The notes: generated from the letters alone by a model not told the origin. 64,000 bases of DNA from Avichristensenella sp031549905 (GCA_031549905.1 JAVBPC010000019.1:1-64000), one strand, 5' to 3'. Shown: positions 50,270 to 58,200, counted from the first letter of the stretch. Made by a program: numbers and translations.

Positions 50270-51286
50270 TCAATTTGCGTCTCGAAGACTTCTATAAAAT
50301 GCAAGGTGCCCCGGCAGCGTTTCGTACGGTTTCAGCCCGTACGGGCAGCGCTTTTCGCATGCACCGCAGCGGGTGCATTGCTCAATTCGCTCCATTTGCG
50401 CCGCCCATTCGTCCGTCAGCCACCCGGCAACGGGCGAGCGGGTCAGCATTTGCGCCATGCGGTTTGCATTGAAGATAGGAATGCCCACCGGGCACGGCAT
50501 GCAGTACCCGCAGCCACGGCAAAACGCACCCGAAAGCTCCAGGCAGTCCTTTTCGATGCGGGCCAGCATGGCGTCATCAAGCAGCGGCGGGTTTTCCGAG
50601 AAGCTGAGTACTTGCTCCACTTCTTCCATCCGCTGAAAGCCCCAGATGGGCACCACATTCGGGTATTCCGAAAAGAACGCGAAGGGAATCGACGCATCGG
50701 TGATCAGCCCGCCGGACAGCGCCTTCATCGCGATAAAACCGACGTTCTTCTCTTCGCACAGCCGCACCAGCGCCTTTTCCGCATCGCTCGCCAGGTGATT
50801 GAACGGATATTGCAGCGCATCATACAGTCCGCTTTCGACCGCCTCACGCGCCAGCGCCAGCGAATGCTGCGTGATGCCGATGAATCGGATTTTCCCTTCC
50901 GCCTGCGCCTTGAGGGCAGCATCATACAGGCCATCCGCCCCACCGGGGCGCGGCACAAAATCCGGGTTGTGAAACTGGTACAGATCGATATGATCAGTCT
51001 TAAGCAGCGCAAGGCTTTCGGCAAGGTGGACGCGCAGCCCATCGCCTGTCTTGGCGTGCGTTTTGGTGGCGATAAACAGCTTTTCCCTCACATGGGACAG
51101 CGCAAGGCCCACCTTACGCTCGCTGTCTGTGTACACGCGCGCGGTATCGAAAAAGGTTACACCGGCATCCGCCGCGCGAAACAGCAGCCTTCCCGCTTCC
51201 TCTTGCGAAATGCGCTGAATGGGCAGGCAGCCAAACCCGGTGGCGGAAACGCGCACGCCCGTCCGGCCAAATACCATGGTTTTCAT
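50270..51286 (-). CDS. Aldo/keto reductase with two 4Fe-4S-type clusters
   Basis: A 338-residue protein. The AKR barrel (~1-270) has VSATGFGCLPIQ, FFDTARVYTDSERKVG with the catalytic Asp/Tyr, IATKTHAK with the Lys and LYQFHNP with the His-region. The C-terminus (~280-320) has the ferredoxin-like clusters CRGCGYCMPCPVGI and CTRCGACEKRCPYGL. Such clostridial reductases act on unidentified carbonyl compounds, probably with ferredoxin coupling. It starts six bases after the CDF stop, with AAAGGAG present. Confidence 0.92.
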   Translation of the reverse strand: MKTMVFGRTGVRVSATGFGCLPIQRISQEEAGRLLFRAADAGVTFFDTARVYTDSERKVGLALSHVREKLFIATKTHAKTGDGLRVHLAESLALLKTDHIDLYQFHNPDFVPRPGGADGLYDAALKAQAEGKIRFIGITQHSLALAREAVESGLYDALQYPFNHLASDAEKALVRLCEEKNVGFIAMKALSGGLITDASIPFAFFSEYPNVVPIWGFQRMEEVEQVLSFSENPPLLDDAMLARIEKDCLELSGAFCRGCGYCMPCPVGIPIFNANRMAQMLTRSPVAGWLTDEWAAQMERIEQCTRCGACEKRCPYGLKPYETLPGHLAFYRSLRDAN

Positions 51287-51292
51287 TGAATA

Positions 51293-52468
51293 TCACTCCT
51301 TTGTGGAACGCCTGTCGCCCCGATCCACCTCAACCACCGCGTAAAACCGGCTGTCCAGCGCATGCACCATGTGCGTTACGCGCTGCTTGATTTCCTTCTC
51401 AGCCACCTTCACATCGAAGGGTACGACGACATCAAATATCACGTTGGTGTGGGTCGGCCCCGTAACCATGCGGAAATCATGTATGCTGACGCGCTCGTCA
51501 ATGCCCATGACCACTTCGGCCACGCGGGTGCGGGTATCGTTCAGCAGCGCGTTGTCGGTAACAACGGGGTCCATATGGATGACCGCGGTGCAGCCAAGCT
51601 GCTCCCGCAATGTCTTTTCAATGTTATCTATCGCATCGTGCATAATGAGGATATCGCCGGTTGCGGGCACCTCCGCGTGCAGCGTGATGATGCGGCGGCC
51701 AGGCCCGTAATCGTGCACAATCAGATCATGCACGCCGATCACCTCCGGGCAGCCCCAGACGATCCCCTCAATTTGCGAAAGAAACTCCTCGCTGGGCGGC
51801 TGGCCCAGCAGCGGGTTCATCGTTTCGCGCACGGCTTTGTACCCCGCCAGCAGGATCATCGCCGCCACGATCAGCCCACCCCAGCCATCCAGGTTTGCAC
51901 CGGTAAAGTGCTGAACCACCATCGAGATGAGTACGAGGCTTGTAGCAACGGTATCGCTCAGGCTGTCGATCATCGCGGCCTTGAGCGCGGGTGAGCCGAT
52001 CTTAATGCCAATGCGCCGGTTGTATGCCGCCATGCAAAGTTTCACAACGATGGATGCCAGCAGCACCACAAGCGGCAATACGCCAAAGGTGACCTGCTCC
52101 GGCGTGATGATTTTGCCAATCGATGTGCGCAGCAGCTCAAAGCCCATCAACAGAATCACCATCGCGACAACCAGCCCCGCGATGTACTCCATCCGCCCGT
52201 GGCCGAAGGGGTGCTCCGTGTCCGGCTTTTGCCTGGAAAGGGTGAACCCCAGCAGCGTGATCAGGGATGTACCCGCATCGGACAGGTTGTTGAACGCATC
52301 CGCCGAAATCGCGATGGAGCCGGAAAGCCCGCCCGCAACCAATTTGCCCCCAAACAGCAACAGGTTTAGCAGTACGCTAACAAGACCTACAAGCATGCCA
52401 GTTGCATGCCGGTCTCTCTCTCCGTCCGGTCCCTTTTGAATTTTCTGCTTGATCCACTTGCAAACCAT
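51293..52468 (-). CDS. Cation diffusion facilitator transporter
   Basis: A 391-residue CDF protein. Six membrane helices occupy ~25-225. The metal site is SADAFNNLSDAG in helix 2 and MIDSLSDTVAT in helix 5, and the cytoplasmic domain continues (~235-391) with HDLIVHDYGPGRRIITLHAEV. It exports divalent cations such as Zn, Fe or Mn against protons. It is longer than the usual ~300 aa, because of a C-terminal extension (~315-391) typical of clostridial members. No ribosome site precedes ATG 52468; the promoter is placed for leaderless translation. Confidence 0.9.
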   Translation of the reverse strand: MVCKWIKQKIQKGPDGERDRHATGMLVGLVSVLLNLLLFGGKLVAGGLSGSIAISADAFNNLSDAGTSLITLLGFTLSRQKPDTEHPFGHGRMEYIAGLVVAMVILLMGFELLRTSIGKIITPEQVTFGVLPLVVLLASIVVKLCMAAYNRRIGIKIGSPALKAAMIDSLSDTVATSLVLISMVVQHFTGANLDGWGGLIVAAMILLAGYKAVRETMNPLLGQPPSEEFLSQIEGIVWGCPEVIGVHDLIVHDYGPGRRIITLHAEVPATGDILIMHDAIDNIEKTLREQLGCTAVIHMDPVVTDNALLNDTRTRVAEVVMGIDERVSIHDFRMVTGPTHTNVIFDVVVPFDVKVAEKEIKQRVTHMVHALDSRFYAVVEVDRGDRRSTKE

Positions 52469-52474
52469 TGGTTA

Positions 52475-52503
52475 ATCATAGCACCAAGCGGCCTGAAATG
52501 CAA
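52475..52503 (-). promoter_or_regulatory. Promoter giving a leaderless transcript (CDF gene)
   Basis: TTGCAT (52503-52498), 17 bp, TATGAT (52480-52475). Six bases lie between the -10 and the ATG at 52468. Confidence 0.55.
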
Positions 52504-52566
52504 CGGTAACCAAATACCCCTCCCAGCCATAGGATACAGCTGAAACGCATGGGAGGGATACCACGC

Positions 52567-53166
52567 ATGAGCATTCTTGTCATTTTGCTGTTTGCACTGT
52601 CCACAAACCTGGATAATCTGGTGATCGGCGTTACATACGGCATCAAACGGATGCGCATCCCCGTTACATCGAACCTGATCGTAGCGCTGATAACGTTTTT
52701 AGGCACCATACTTTCCATGGCGCTTGGGAACACGCTGGCAGGCTTTCTGCCGGAGGCAACCGCGCAGGTGATCGGCAGCATCGTGCTGCTGATGATCGGC
52801 CTGTATTCCATCGGCAACTATTTGCGCCAACGCGCCCGACAAAAAACGCCGCACCGGGATGTCAAATGGCCGATGGAAAAGCCTGAAAAGTACGACGCCA
52901 ACCGCGACAAGCGCATCGATGGGCGCGAGGCGCTGCTGCTTGGCGTGGCGCTGGCGCTGAACAACATGGGCCTAGGCATCGCAGCCAGCGCGATGGGGCT
53001 TGCGATGCTTCCGGTCGCGCTGCTTTCCTGCGCGGTCAGCTTCTTTTCGGTGCTGCTTGGCAACTGGCTTGGTGTGCGCTATCTGGGGCGTGCAAGCGGC
53101 GCACGCGCGGAACTGCTCTCCGGGCTGATTATCGTGGCGCTGGCGCTGTGGGGTTTGCTTCTGTAG
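52567..53166 (+). CDS. ytaF: YtaF-family membrane protein (MntP-like)
   Basis: A 199-residue membrane protein with about six helices. ALSTNLDNLVIGVTYGIKR at the N-terminus and LGVALALNNMGLGIAASAMG in the middle form the duplicated half-repeats of the LysE/MntP-like fold. The loop YDANRDKRIDGREA is a complete EF-hand-like acidic loop, also found in other YtaF proteins. YtaF is expressed during sporulation in Bacillus; transport of Mn or Ca is inferred. ATG 52567 follows GGGAGGGA. Confidence 0.88.
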   Translation: MSILVILLFALSTNLDNLVIGVTYGIKRMRIPVTSNLIVALITFLGTILSMALGNTLAGFLPEATAQVIGSIVLLMIGLYSIGNYLRQRARQKTPHRDVKWPMEKPEKYDANRDKRIDGREALLLGVALALNNMGLGIAASAMGLAMLPVALLSCAVSFFSVLLGNWLGVRYLGRASGARAELLSGLIIVALALWGLLL

Positions 53167-53190
53167 GACAAAATATGTAGGATATGCAAA

Positions 53191-53232
53191 CCCGCCGAAA
53201 AAAGCAACCGTTGCTTGTTTGGCGGGCTTTTG
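53191..53232 (+). terminator. Terminator after ytaF
   Basis: CCCGCC (53191-53196) pairs with GGCGGG (53221-53226) around an inner AGCAA/TTGCT stem, followed by CTTTT. The next promoter overlaps it. Confidence 0.7.
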
Positions 53233-53239
53233 CTATGAT
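53211..53239 (+). promoter_or_regulatory. Promoter of the nitroreductase, inside the ytaF terminator
   Basis: TTGCTT (53211-53216), 17 bp, TATGAT (53234-53239). The -35 is part of the hairpin stem. Confidence 0.6.
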
Positions 53240-53275
53240 CAGGGCGTACACAAAATCAATGCCAAGGAGTTTATC

Positions 53276-53839
53276 ATGATGCAAAACGAAACGCTCGCCA
53301 TCCTTCGCCGAAGGCGCAGCATCCGTGCCTTCGCGCCGGCACCGGTTCCGGAAGAAACCCTGCATGCCATCGCCGAATCCGGCCAATACGCGCCGAATGG
53401 CGGCGGCGAAAACTGGCATTTTACGGTCATCACGCAATCCGAAACGCTGGAGCGGCTCAGCAGCCTTTCCAAAGAGGCCGCTGCCGCATCCCCTCTGCCG
53501 TGGCTCAAGCAGCTGGGGCAAAACGATGCCTTTCAGCCCTTGTACGGCGCGCCGGCACTGATCCTCGTTTCCTGCCCCGAGGACGCCGTCACCGGCGTGT
53601 ACGATGCCTCCGCCGCGACGGAAAACATGCTCATTGCCGCCGAATCGCTGGGGATCGGCGCGTGCTGGGGATACTTCATCACGCAGGCGTTTGATACCCA
53701 GGAGGGGCCTGCGCTGCGCGCCGCGCTTCATATTCCCGAAGGATATAAAGTGCTCACCTCCATTGCGCTGGGGTACAAGCTGGGTGAAAACCCTGCCGCC
53801 CCACCGCGGAAGCCCGACGTGATCACCTTTATTCGCTGA
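53276..53839 (+). CDS. Nitroreductase-family flavoprotein
   Basis: A 187-residue FMN-dependent oxidoreductase. RRRRSIRAFAPAPVPEETL at the N-terminus binds the FMN phosphate; APNGGGENWHFTVI, the central ATENMLIAAESLGIGACWGYF and the end ALGYKLGENPAAPPRKP are family blocks. It reduces nitro, quinone or related substrates with NAD(P)H in the cytoplasm. AAGGAG (53264-53269) fits ATG 53276 or 53279. It ends with an 11-bp tail overlap with the DUF1836 gene. Confidence 0.92.
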   Translation: MMQNETLAILRRRRSIRAFAPAPVPEETLHAIAESGQYAPNGGGENWHFTVITQSETLERLSSLSKEAAAASPLPWLKQLGQNDAFQPLYGAPALILVSCPEDAVTGVYDASAATENMLIAAESLGIGACWGYFITQAFDTQEGPALRAALHIPEGYKVLTSIALGYKLGENPAAPPRKPDVITFIR

Positions 53840-54290
53840 TACCCGCGCACAGCAGCTGGTACGCCGCCGTTTTTACCGCCAGGTTTAACGGCGTCGCACC
53901 CGGCAGCTCATCGGCAAGCGACCGCACCGCCTGCTGCTGCACCGCGCAAAAGGATTGATACAGCGCCTCCACCGTTTCCCCTTCGGCTACGGCGAGCAGG
54001 CGCTTCATTGCATCCAGAGATACCGCGCGCTTGAGCATGCACAGCATCATCAGCTGGGCCAGCTGCTCACGCTCATATTTTTTACCTTTGGGCCGATCTA
54101 CCAGCCCGCTTTTCACATAATTATTGATCATCGCCGGGGTGATTCCCGGCCCCGCACCGCCAAACAGCGGCTTCGTTTGCCTCTCCAGGTAGGTAATCAC
54201 CTGATCCATGTATAACCCCAGATCCGGCAGCGCATCCCAGGGCACGGGCACAAACGCACGAAAACGTTCCGCTAACGCTTCATTTTCCAT
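53829..54290 (-). CDS. DUF1836-family regulator-like protein
   Basis: A 153-residue protein. The MerR-like helix-turn-helix region is ITPAMINNYVKSGLVDRPKGKKYEREQLAQLMMLCMLKRAVSL split over ~65-110. Residues beyond are helical and may sense or dimerise. DUF1836 proteins of Firmicutes are probable DNA-binding regulators with no known targets. ATG 54290 follows AGAGGAG; the frame further upstream crosses its promoter. A palindromic site in the divergent promoter is a likely target. Confidence 0.82.
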   Translation of the reverse strand: MENEALAERFRAFVPVPWDALPDLGLYMDQVITYLERQTKPLFGGAGPGITPAMINNYVKSGLVDRPKGKKYEREQLAQLMMLCMLKRAVSLDAMKRLLAVAEGETVEALYQSFCAVQQQAVRSLADELPGATPLNLAVKTAAYQLLCAGISE

Positions 54291-54318
54291 ATCAGGTCTC
54301 CTCTTTTCGGTTATCAAT

Positions 54319-54347
54319 ACTATATCATGGATTTCAAATCGATACAA
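54319..54347 (-). promoter_or_regulatory. Promoter of the DUF1836 gene
   Basis: TTGTAT (54347-54342) and TATAGT (54324-54319), 17-bp spacer, minus strand. Confidence 0.7.
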
Positions 54348-54348
54348 G

Positions 54349-54404
54349 CTAGTTTTCATCTTGACATCACGCCGCATTCGCTTTATACTGGTTTTGAGAA
54401 CTAG
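54349..54404. promoter_or_regulatory. Inverted repeat framing the SGNH gene promoter
   Basis: CTAGTTTTC (54349-54357) and GAGAACTAG (54396-54404) are inverted copies with one mismatch. They flank the promoter symmetrically, so a dimer bound at both sites could control both divergent genes. Confidence 0.4.
54361..54389 (+). promoter_or_regulatory. Promoter of the SGNH hydrolase gene
   Basis: Consensus TTGACA (54361-54366), 17 bp, TATACT (54384-54389). Confidence 0.82.
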
Positions 54405-54423
54405 ATAACGAGGTGATCGTATT

Positions 54424-55116
54424 ATGATAACTGAAATACAGATCTGGGCTGACTCGATTGGAAAAGGCGTTATTTTTGATGAAGAACACAACCGCTACCG
54501 CATCGCGCCGGAGCGCTGCGCCGTGCAATTGGAGCGGACGCTTGAAATGAAGGTTGAGAACCACTCCCGAATGGGCGCAACCGTGACCGAAGGGTATCAG
54601 GACTTTCTGGCCGCGCCCGCAAAGCCAGGCGCCGTGGCCGTCATCGCGTACGGCGGCAACGACTGCGACATGCCCTGGCGCAGCATTTCGGAAACGCCGG
54701 ATGCGGCGCACGATGCCAAAACCCCGCTGCCCCGCTTCGCAGAAACGCTGCAGGCGTTCATTGCCGCCGCGCGCGAAAAGGGCATGCACCCTCTGCTGGT
54801 CACCCCGCCGCCGCTGCAGGACGGCCGCTATTTCGAATGGGTAACGCGTTCGCTTTCAAAAGAGGCGGTGCTGCGGTTCCTGGGCGATGTGGCGCACATC
54901 TACCGCTGGCAGGAACGCTACTCCATCGCCGTGCGCAGCGTAGCCGCCGCCACGCGCTGCCCCCTGTTTGACCTGCGCGATGCGTTCCTCGCCGCAATAA
55001 ATACACCCTCCCTTTTCTGCGTGGATGGCATTCACCCCAACGCGCAGGGGCAAGCCCTGATCGCGGAAACCGTGTTGGCGCAAAGGAGCGCGCTTTCCGC
55101 CGCGCTGATGGCGTGA
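54424..55116 (+). CDS. SGNH/GDSL-family hydrolase
   Basis: A 230-residue cytoplasmic esterase-like protein. Block I is IWADSIGKG near residue 7-15, with Ala in place of the usual Gly before the nucleophile Asp-Ser. Block III is AYGGNDCDM near 75-83 and block V is DGIHPNAQG with the catalytic Asp and His near 202-210. The fold deacylates sugars, lipids or other esters. There is no signal peptide. GAGGTGA lies upstream of ATG 54424. A terminator follows at 55162. Confidence 0.88.
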   Translation: MITEIQIWADSIGKGVIFDEEHNRYRIAPERCAVQLERTLEMKVENHSRMGATVTEGYQDFLAAPAKPGAVAVIAYGGNDCDMPWRSISETPDAAHDAKTPLPRFAETLQAFIAAAREKGMHPLLVTPPPLQDGRYFEWVTRSLSKEAVLRFLGDVAHIYRWQERYSIAVRSVAAATRCPLFDLRDAFLAAINTPSLFCVDGIHPNAQGQALIAETVLAQRSALSAALMA

Positions 55117-55161
55117 GCGCCGGAAATGCCCCTCTTTTCGCCCCATAGCAAATAGGGAAAA

Positions 55162-55202
55162 AAGAACCCCTCCCACGCCCACAGGCGCAAGAAGGGGTTC
55201 TT
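55162..55202 (+). terminator. Intrinsic terminator after the SGNH gene
   Basis: AAGAACCCCT (55162-55171) pairs perfectly with AGGGGTTCTT (55193-55202). Directly after it lies the palindrome GGGCCTTAGGCCC (55205-55217). Confidence 0.65.
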
Positions 55203-55227
55203 AAGGGCCTTAGGCCCTAGAAGGAAG

Positions 55228-55279
55228 GGGATTTCTTGCGAAATCCCTTTATGGCGCGATATCTTTGAATTCGCGCCAT
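55228..55279 (+). repeat. Two-hairpin intergenic repeat, copy B
   Basis: Hairpin GGGATTTC-TTGC-GAAATCCC (55228-55247), then ATGGCGCGA...TTCGCGCCAT (55251-55279) with a loop matching that of copy A at 1-62 when read in reverse. It fills much of the gap between the SGNH gene and the feo operon end. Confidence 0.6.
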
Positions 55280-55323
55280 GCGCAGGGTCCAGCGGCAGGG
55301 CCCTGGCGCTCCTCTCCAATTCC

Positions 55324-55464
55324 TTACCGGTTCCTCGGGCACCCCTGGCACCCGCCTTCGCATCCCACGCACTTGCCTTGGCGCGCGCCGCGGATGATGT
55401 GGCGCACGGCAAGGGCAGCCAGCGCAGCCAATACAACGGAGATTATTGCGGTTGCGATATGAAT
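55324..55464 (-). CDS. FeoB-associated Cys-rich membrane peptide
   Basis: A 46-residue peptide if initiated at ATT 55464. One membrane helix (ATAIISVVLAALAALAVRHII) is followed by GKCVGCEGGCQGCPRNR with four Cys, the signature of FeoB-associated Cys-rich proteins. These small proteins are thought to assist ferrous iron transfer at FeoB. No ATG, GTG or TTG lies where needed; AAAGGAGG of the feoB end is placed correctly for the ATT codon. It overlaps feoB by 22 bp. Confidence 0.75.
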   Translation of the reverse strand: MHIATAIISVVLAALAALAVRHIIRGARQGKCVGCEGGCQGCPRNR

Positions 55465-57554
55465 CGCCCTCCTTTCGCGGTAGCCGGGCGGCGCAGCAGC
55501 AACCAGAGCATCGCGGCCAGGACCAGGAATGCCGCCACGGTGCCCACGCCGAACGCACCGGCGGTCACAAGCATGCCGATCTGGTAGATCATCAGGGAAA
55601 CAACGTACGCCAGCAACGTCTGGTATCCGATCGCGATCCAGGTCCACTTGCCGCCGCCCATCTCCCGGCGGATTGCTCCGATCGCGGCAAAGCACGGTGC
55701 GCACAGCAGGTTAAACGCCAGGAAAGAGTATGCGGCCAGCGGCAGCATTGATGCCTGCAGCGTCGCCCAGATTTCCGCGCCATCCTCCGCCATTTCAGCA
55801 AATCCATAGAGAACGCCAAAGGTACCGACTACGTTTTCCTTCGCGATAAAGCCCGTCAGCGTCGCTACGGAGGAGCGCCAGTCACCCCAGCCCAGCGGAG
55901 AGAATATCGGCGCAATCACATTGCCGATTGCCGCCAGCATCGAATCGCCCGTTTCTACCATTTCAAAGCGGAAATTAAACGTAGAGAAGAACCACACAAC
56001 CCCGCAGGCCAGGAAGATTACCGTACCTGCTTTTTTGACGAACGCTTTCGCACGGTCCCACATGTGGATGAGCACGCCCTTCACGCCAGGCATATGGTAT
56101 TGCGGCAGTTCCATGACAAACGGCGCGGGGTCGCCCGCAAACAGGCGGGATTTTTTCAGGATGATGCCGGAGACAATGATTGCGCTGATCCCCAGAAAAT
56201 ACGCGGAAGGCGCTACCCACCATGCCCCGCCGAACAGCGCGCCCGCTATCAGCGCGATGATCGGCAGCTTTGCCGAACAGGGAATGAATGTCGTGGTCAT
56301 GATGGTCATCTTCCGGTCGCGGTCGCTCTCGATCGTTCGGGAGGCCATGATCCCGGGCACGCCGCAGCCGGTGCCGATCAGCATCGGGATGAATGACTTG
56401 CCGGATAGGCCAAACTTGCGGAACAGGCGGTCCATGATGAACGCGATGCGCGCCATGTACCCGCAGTCTTCCAAGATTGCCAGCAGCAGGAACAGCACCA
56501 TCATCTGCGGCAGAAAGCCCAGCACCGCGCCTAAGCCGCCGATAATGCCATCCAGTATAAGCGATTGAAGCCATTCGGCCGCGCTTACATTGACCAGGAA
56601 GGTTTCCACCGCGGGCGGGATGATTTCACCAAACAGAACATCATTCACCCAGCCGGTCAAAAACCCGCCCACCGTCGATACGGAAAGGTAATACACCAGG
56701 AACATGATCGCAGCGAAGATCGGCAGCGATGCAAACCGGTTGGTGACGACCGTGTCGATTTTATCGGATGCCGTCATCGCGCGCCGCACCTTTTTCACGC
56801 TGTGCCGAATGATTCCGGCAATCGCTGTGTAGCGCTCGTTGGTGATGATCGATTCGCTGTCGTCATCCATCTCCGCCTCGCAGGCGGCGATAATCGGCTC
56901 AATCTCCGGCAGGTTGATTTCTTCCAGGATTTTCTCATCGCGCTCAAACAGTTTGACCGCGTAGAAGCGCAGCGCTTTTTCCGGCACCTTGCCCTTGACG
57001 CGCGCGGCAATCTCGTCCAGCGCCTTTTCTACCGGCTGCGAAAAACGGATCGGCACAGGCCCAGGGTTTCCGGCCTTTTCCACGGCAGCGTTCGCCGCCT
57101 CGAAAACGCCTTTTTCCTTCAGCGCGCTGATCTCCATCACAGGGCAGCCAAGTTGCTCAGCCAGCTTCTTTGTGTCGATGCGGTCGCCGCTCTTTTCCAC
57201 CAGATCCATCATGTTCAGCGCGATCACCACCGGTAGGCCAAGCTCCAGCAGCTGCGTGGTCAGGTAGAGATTGCGTTCGATGTTCGTTGCGTCCACAAGG
57301 TTCAAAATCGCGTCCGGCTGATCATGCACCAGATAATTTCTGGTAACGACCTCTTCCAGCGTGTAGGGCGAAAGGGAATAGATCCCCGGCAGATCCTGAA
57401 TGATCACATCTTTTGTTTTCTTCAGCCGGCCCTCTTTCTTTTCCACCGTAACGCCCGGCCAGTTGCCCACATACTGCGAGCTGCCCGTCAGTGCGTTAAA
57501 CAGCGTGGTCTTACCGCTGTTTGGGTTCCCCGCTAGCGCGATCTTGCGTGTCAT
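55443..57554 (-). CDS. feoB: Ferrous iron transporter FeoB
   Basis: A 703-residue protein. The N-terminal G domain (~1-165) has GNPNSGKTTLFN, the DLPGIYSLSPYTLEE switch region and NMMDLVEK (G4). A helical spacer with dimerisation elements follows to ~270. About ten membrane helices carry the paired gate regions MLIGTGCGVPGIMASRTI and PCSAKLPIIALIAG with the conserved Cys. It imports Fe(II) into the cytoplasm. ATG 57554 follows AGGAGGCGGCGT. A GTTAG-N6-CTAAC palindrome sits 15 bp upstream, separating it from the two feoA genes. Confidence 0.97.
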   Translation of the reverse strand: MTRKIALAGNPNSGKTTLFNALTGSSQYVGNWPGVTVEKKEGRLKKTKDVIIQDLPGIYSLSPYTLEEVVTRNYLVHDQPDAILNLVDATNIERNLYLTTQLLELGLPVVIALNMMDLVEKSGDRIDTKKLAEQLGCPVMEISALKEKGVFEAANAAVEKAGNPGPVPIRFSQPVEKALDEIAARVKGKVPEKALRFYAVKLFERDEKILEEINLPEIEPIIAACEAEMDDDSESIITNERYTAIAGIIRHSVKKVRRAMTASDKIDTVVTNRFASLPIFAAIMFLVYYLSVSTVGGFLTGWVNDVLFGEIIPPAVETFLVNVSAAEWLQSLILDGIIGGLGAVLGFLPQMMVLFLLLAILEDCGYMARIAFIMDRLFRKFGLSGKSFIPMLIGTGCGVPGIMASRTIESDRDRKMTIMTTTFIPCSAKLPIIALIAGALFGGAWWVAPSAYFLGISAIIVSGIILKKSRLFAGDPAPFVMELPQYHMPGVKGVLIHMWDRAKAFVKKAGTVIFLACGVVWFFSTFNFRFEMVETGDSMLAAIGNVIAPIFSPLGWGDWRSSVATLTGFIAKENVVGTFGVLYGFAEMAEDGAEIWATLQASMLPLAAYSFLAFNLLCAPCFAAIGAIRREMGGGKWTWIAIGYQTLLAYVVSLMIYQIGMLVTAGAFGVGTVAAFLVLAAMLWLLLRRPATAKGGRFISQPQ

Positions 57555-57569
57555 ACGCCGCCTCCTGTG

Positions 57570-57585
57570 GTTAGTTTGCACTAAC
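57570..57585. promoter_or_regulatory. Palindrome GTTAG-N6-CTAAC before feoB
   Basis: A perfect inverted repeat in the 60-bp feoA-feoB gap, the same motif as two boxes at the operon promoter. Likely a metal-dependent (DtxR-like) repressor site; an internal promoter is not obvious. Confidence 0.5.
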
Positions 57586-57614
57586 TGTCTTTCAAAAAAA
57601 AGAATCCCGTCCTG

Positions 57615-57836
57615 TTATCCGTCAACTTCAATCATCGCAGCGTCCGCTTTTCGGATTGAAAGCTCATACCCGCGCACTGTCAATTCGATCGGGTCGCCTA
57701 GCGGCGCAACTTTACGGATATAGACTTCCGTGCCCTTTGTGATCCCCAGGTCCATGATGCGGCGCTTGATCGCGCCCTCGCCGGTCAGCCGCGAAACCCG
57801 CACAGTCTTTCCGACCGCAACATCGCGTAATGTCAT
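57615..57836 (-). CDS. feoA: FeoA-domain protein (second of the pair)
   Basis: A 73-residue SH3-like protein: MTLRDVAVGKTVRVSRLTGEG at the start, RRIMDLGITKGTEVYIRKVAPLGDPIELTVRGYELSIRK in the core. FeoA binds the cytoplasmic side of FeoB and is needed for full uptake. ATG 57836 was preferred to 57842 by spacing from GAGGGGA. It is 60 bp before feoB. Confidence 0.93.
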   Translation of the reverse strand: MTLRDVAVGKTVRVSRLTGEGAIKRRIMDLGITKGTEVYIRKVAPLGDPIELTVRGYELSIRKADAAMIEVDG

Positions 57837-57855
57837 GCGCATTCCCCTCTTACCT

Positions 57856-58065
57856 TTATACGATGATCCGCATGGCCATGCCCTTATCAATCGCCACGCG
57901 GCAATCTTTAACGTTGACGATGACATTCCCGCCGATCTCATGCATCACCATCACTTCGCTGCCGACAACAAAACCCAAGCTCTCCAGGAAGCGCTTGGTA
58001 TCGTCTTTTCCATTGATTTTTTGGATGATGTTGGCCTGACCGGACTTCGCCATTGCAAGCGGCAT
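57856..58065 (-). CDS. feoA: FeoA-domain protein (first of the pair)
   Basis: A 69-residue FeoA-like protein. It has the core KRFLESLGFVVGSEVMVMHEIGGNVIVNVKDCRVAIDKGMAMRI, and is less basic than its neighbour. Paired feoA genes ahead of feoB are common in Clostridia and may form mixed complexes. ATG 58065 is favoured over 58074, which touches GGGAG directly. Confidence 0.9.
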   Translation of the reverse strand: MPLAMAKSGQANIIQKINGKDDTKRFLESLGFVVGSEVMVMHEIGGNVIVNVKDCRVAIDKGMAMRIIV

Positions 58066-58083
58066 GCTGAGCATCTCCCTTCA

Positions 58084-58121
58084 GTTAGCTTTTCCTAACC
58101 TTCGCTGTTAGTATACGCTAA
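58084..58121. promoter_or_regulatory. Two metal-box-like palindromes at the feo promoter
   Basis: GTTAG-N6-CTAAC (58084-58099) and TTAG-N6-CTAA (58109-58122 region) lie downstream of and over the -10 element. The position is typical for iron-dependent repression by a DtxR/IdeR-type protein; the motif identity is inferred. Confidence 0.5.
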
Positions 58122-58138
58122 TCGGGCAATTCTGTCAA
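58110..58138 (-). promoter_or_regulatory. Promoter of the feo operon
   Basis: TTGACA (58138-58133) and TATACT (58115-58110), 17-bp spacer, minus strand. Confidence 0.85.
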
Positions 58139-58200
58139 GTGCCCAATTCGACGATGCTACAGCATAGGGATTTGCACAGCATGCACAATTTGTCGAAAAA

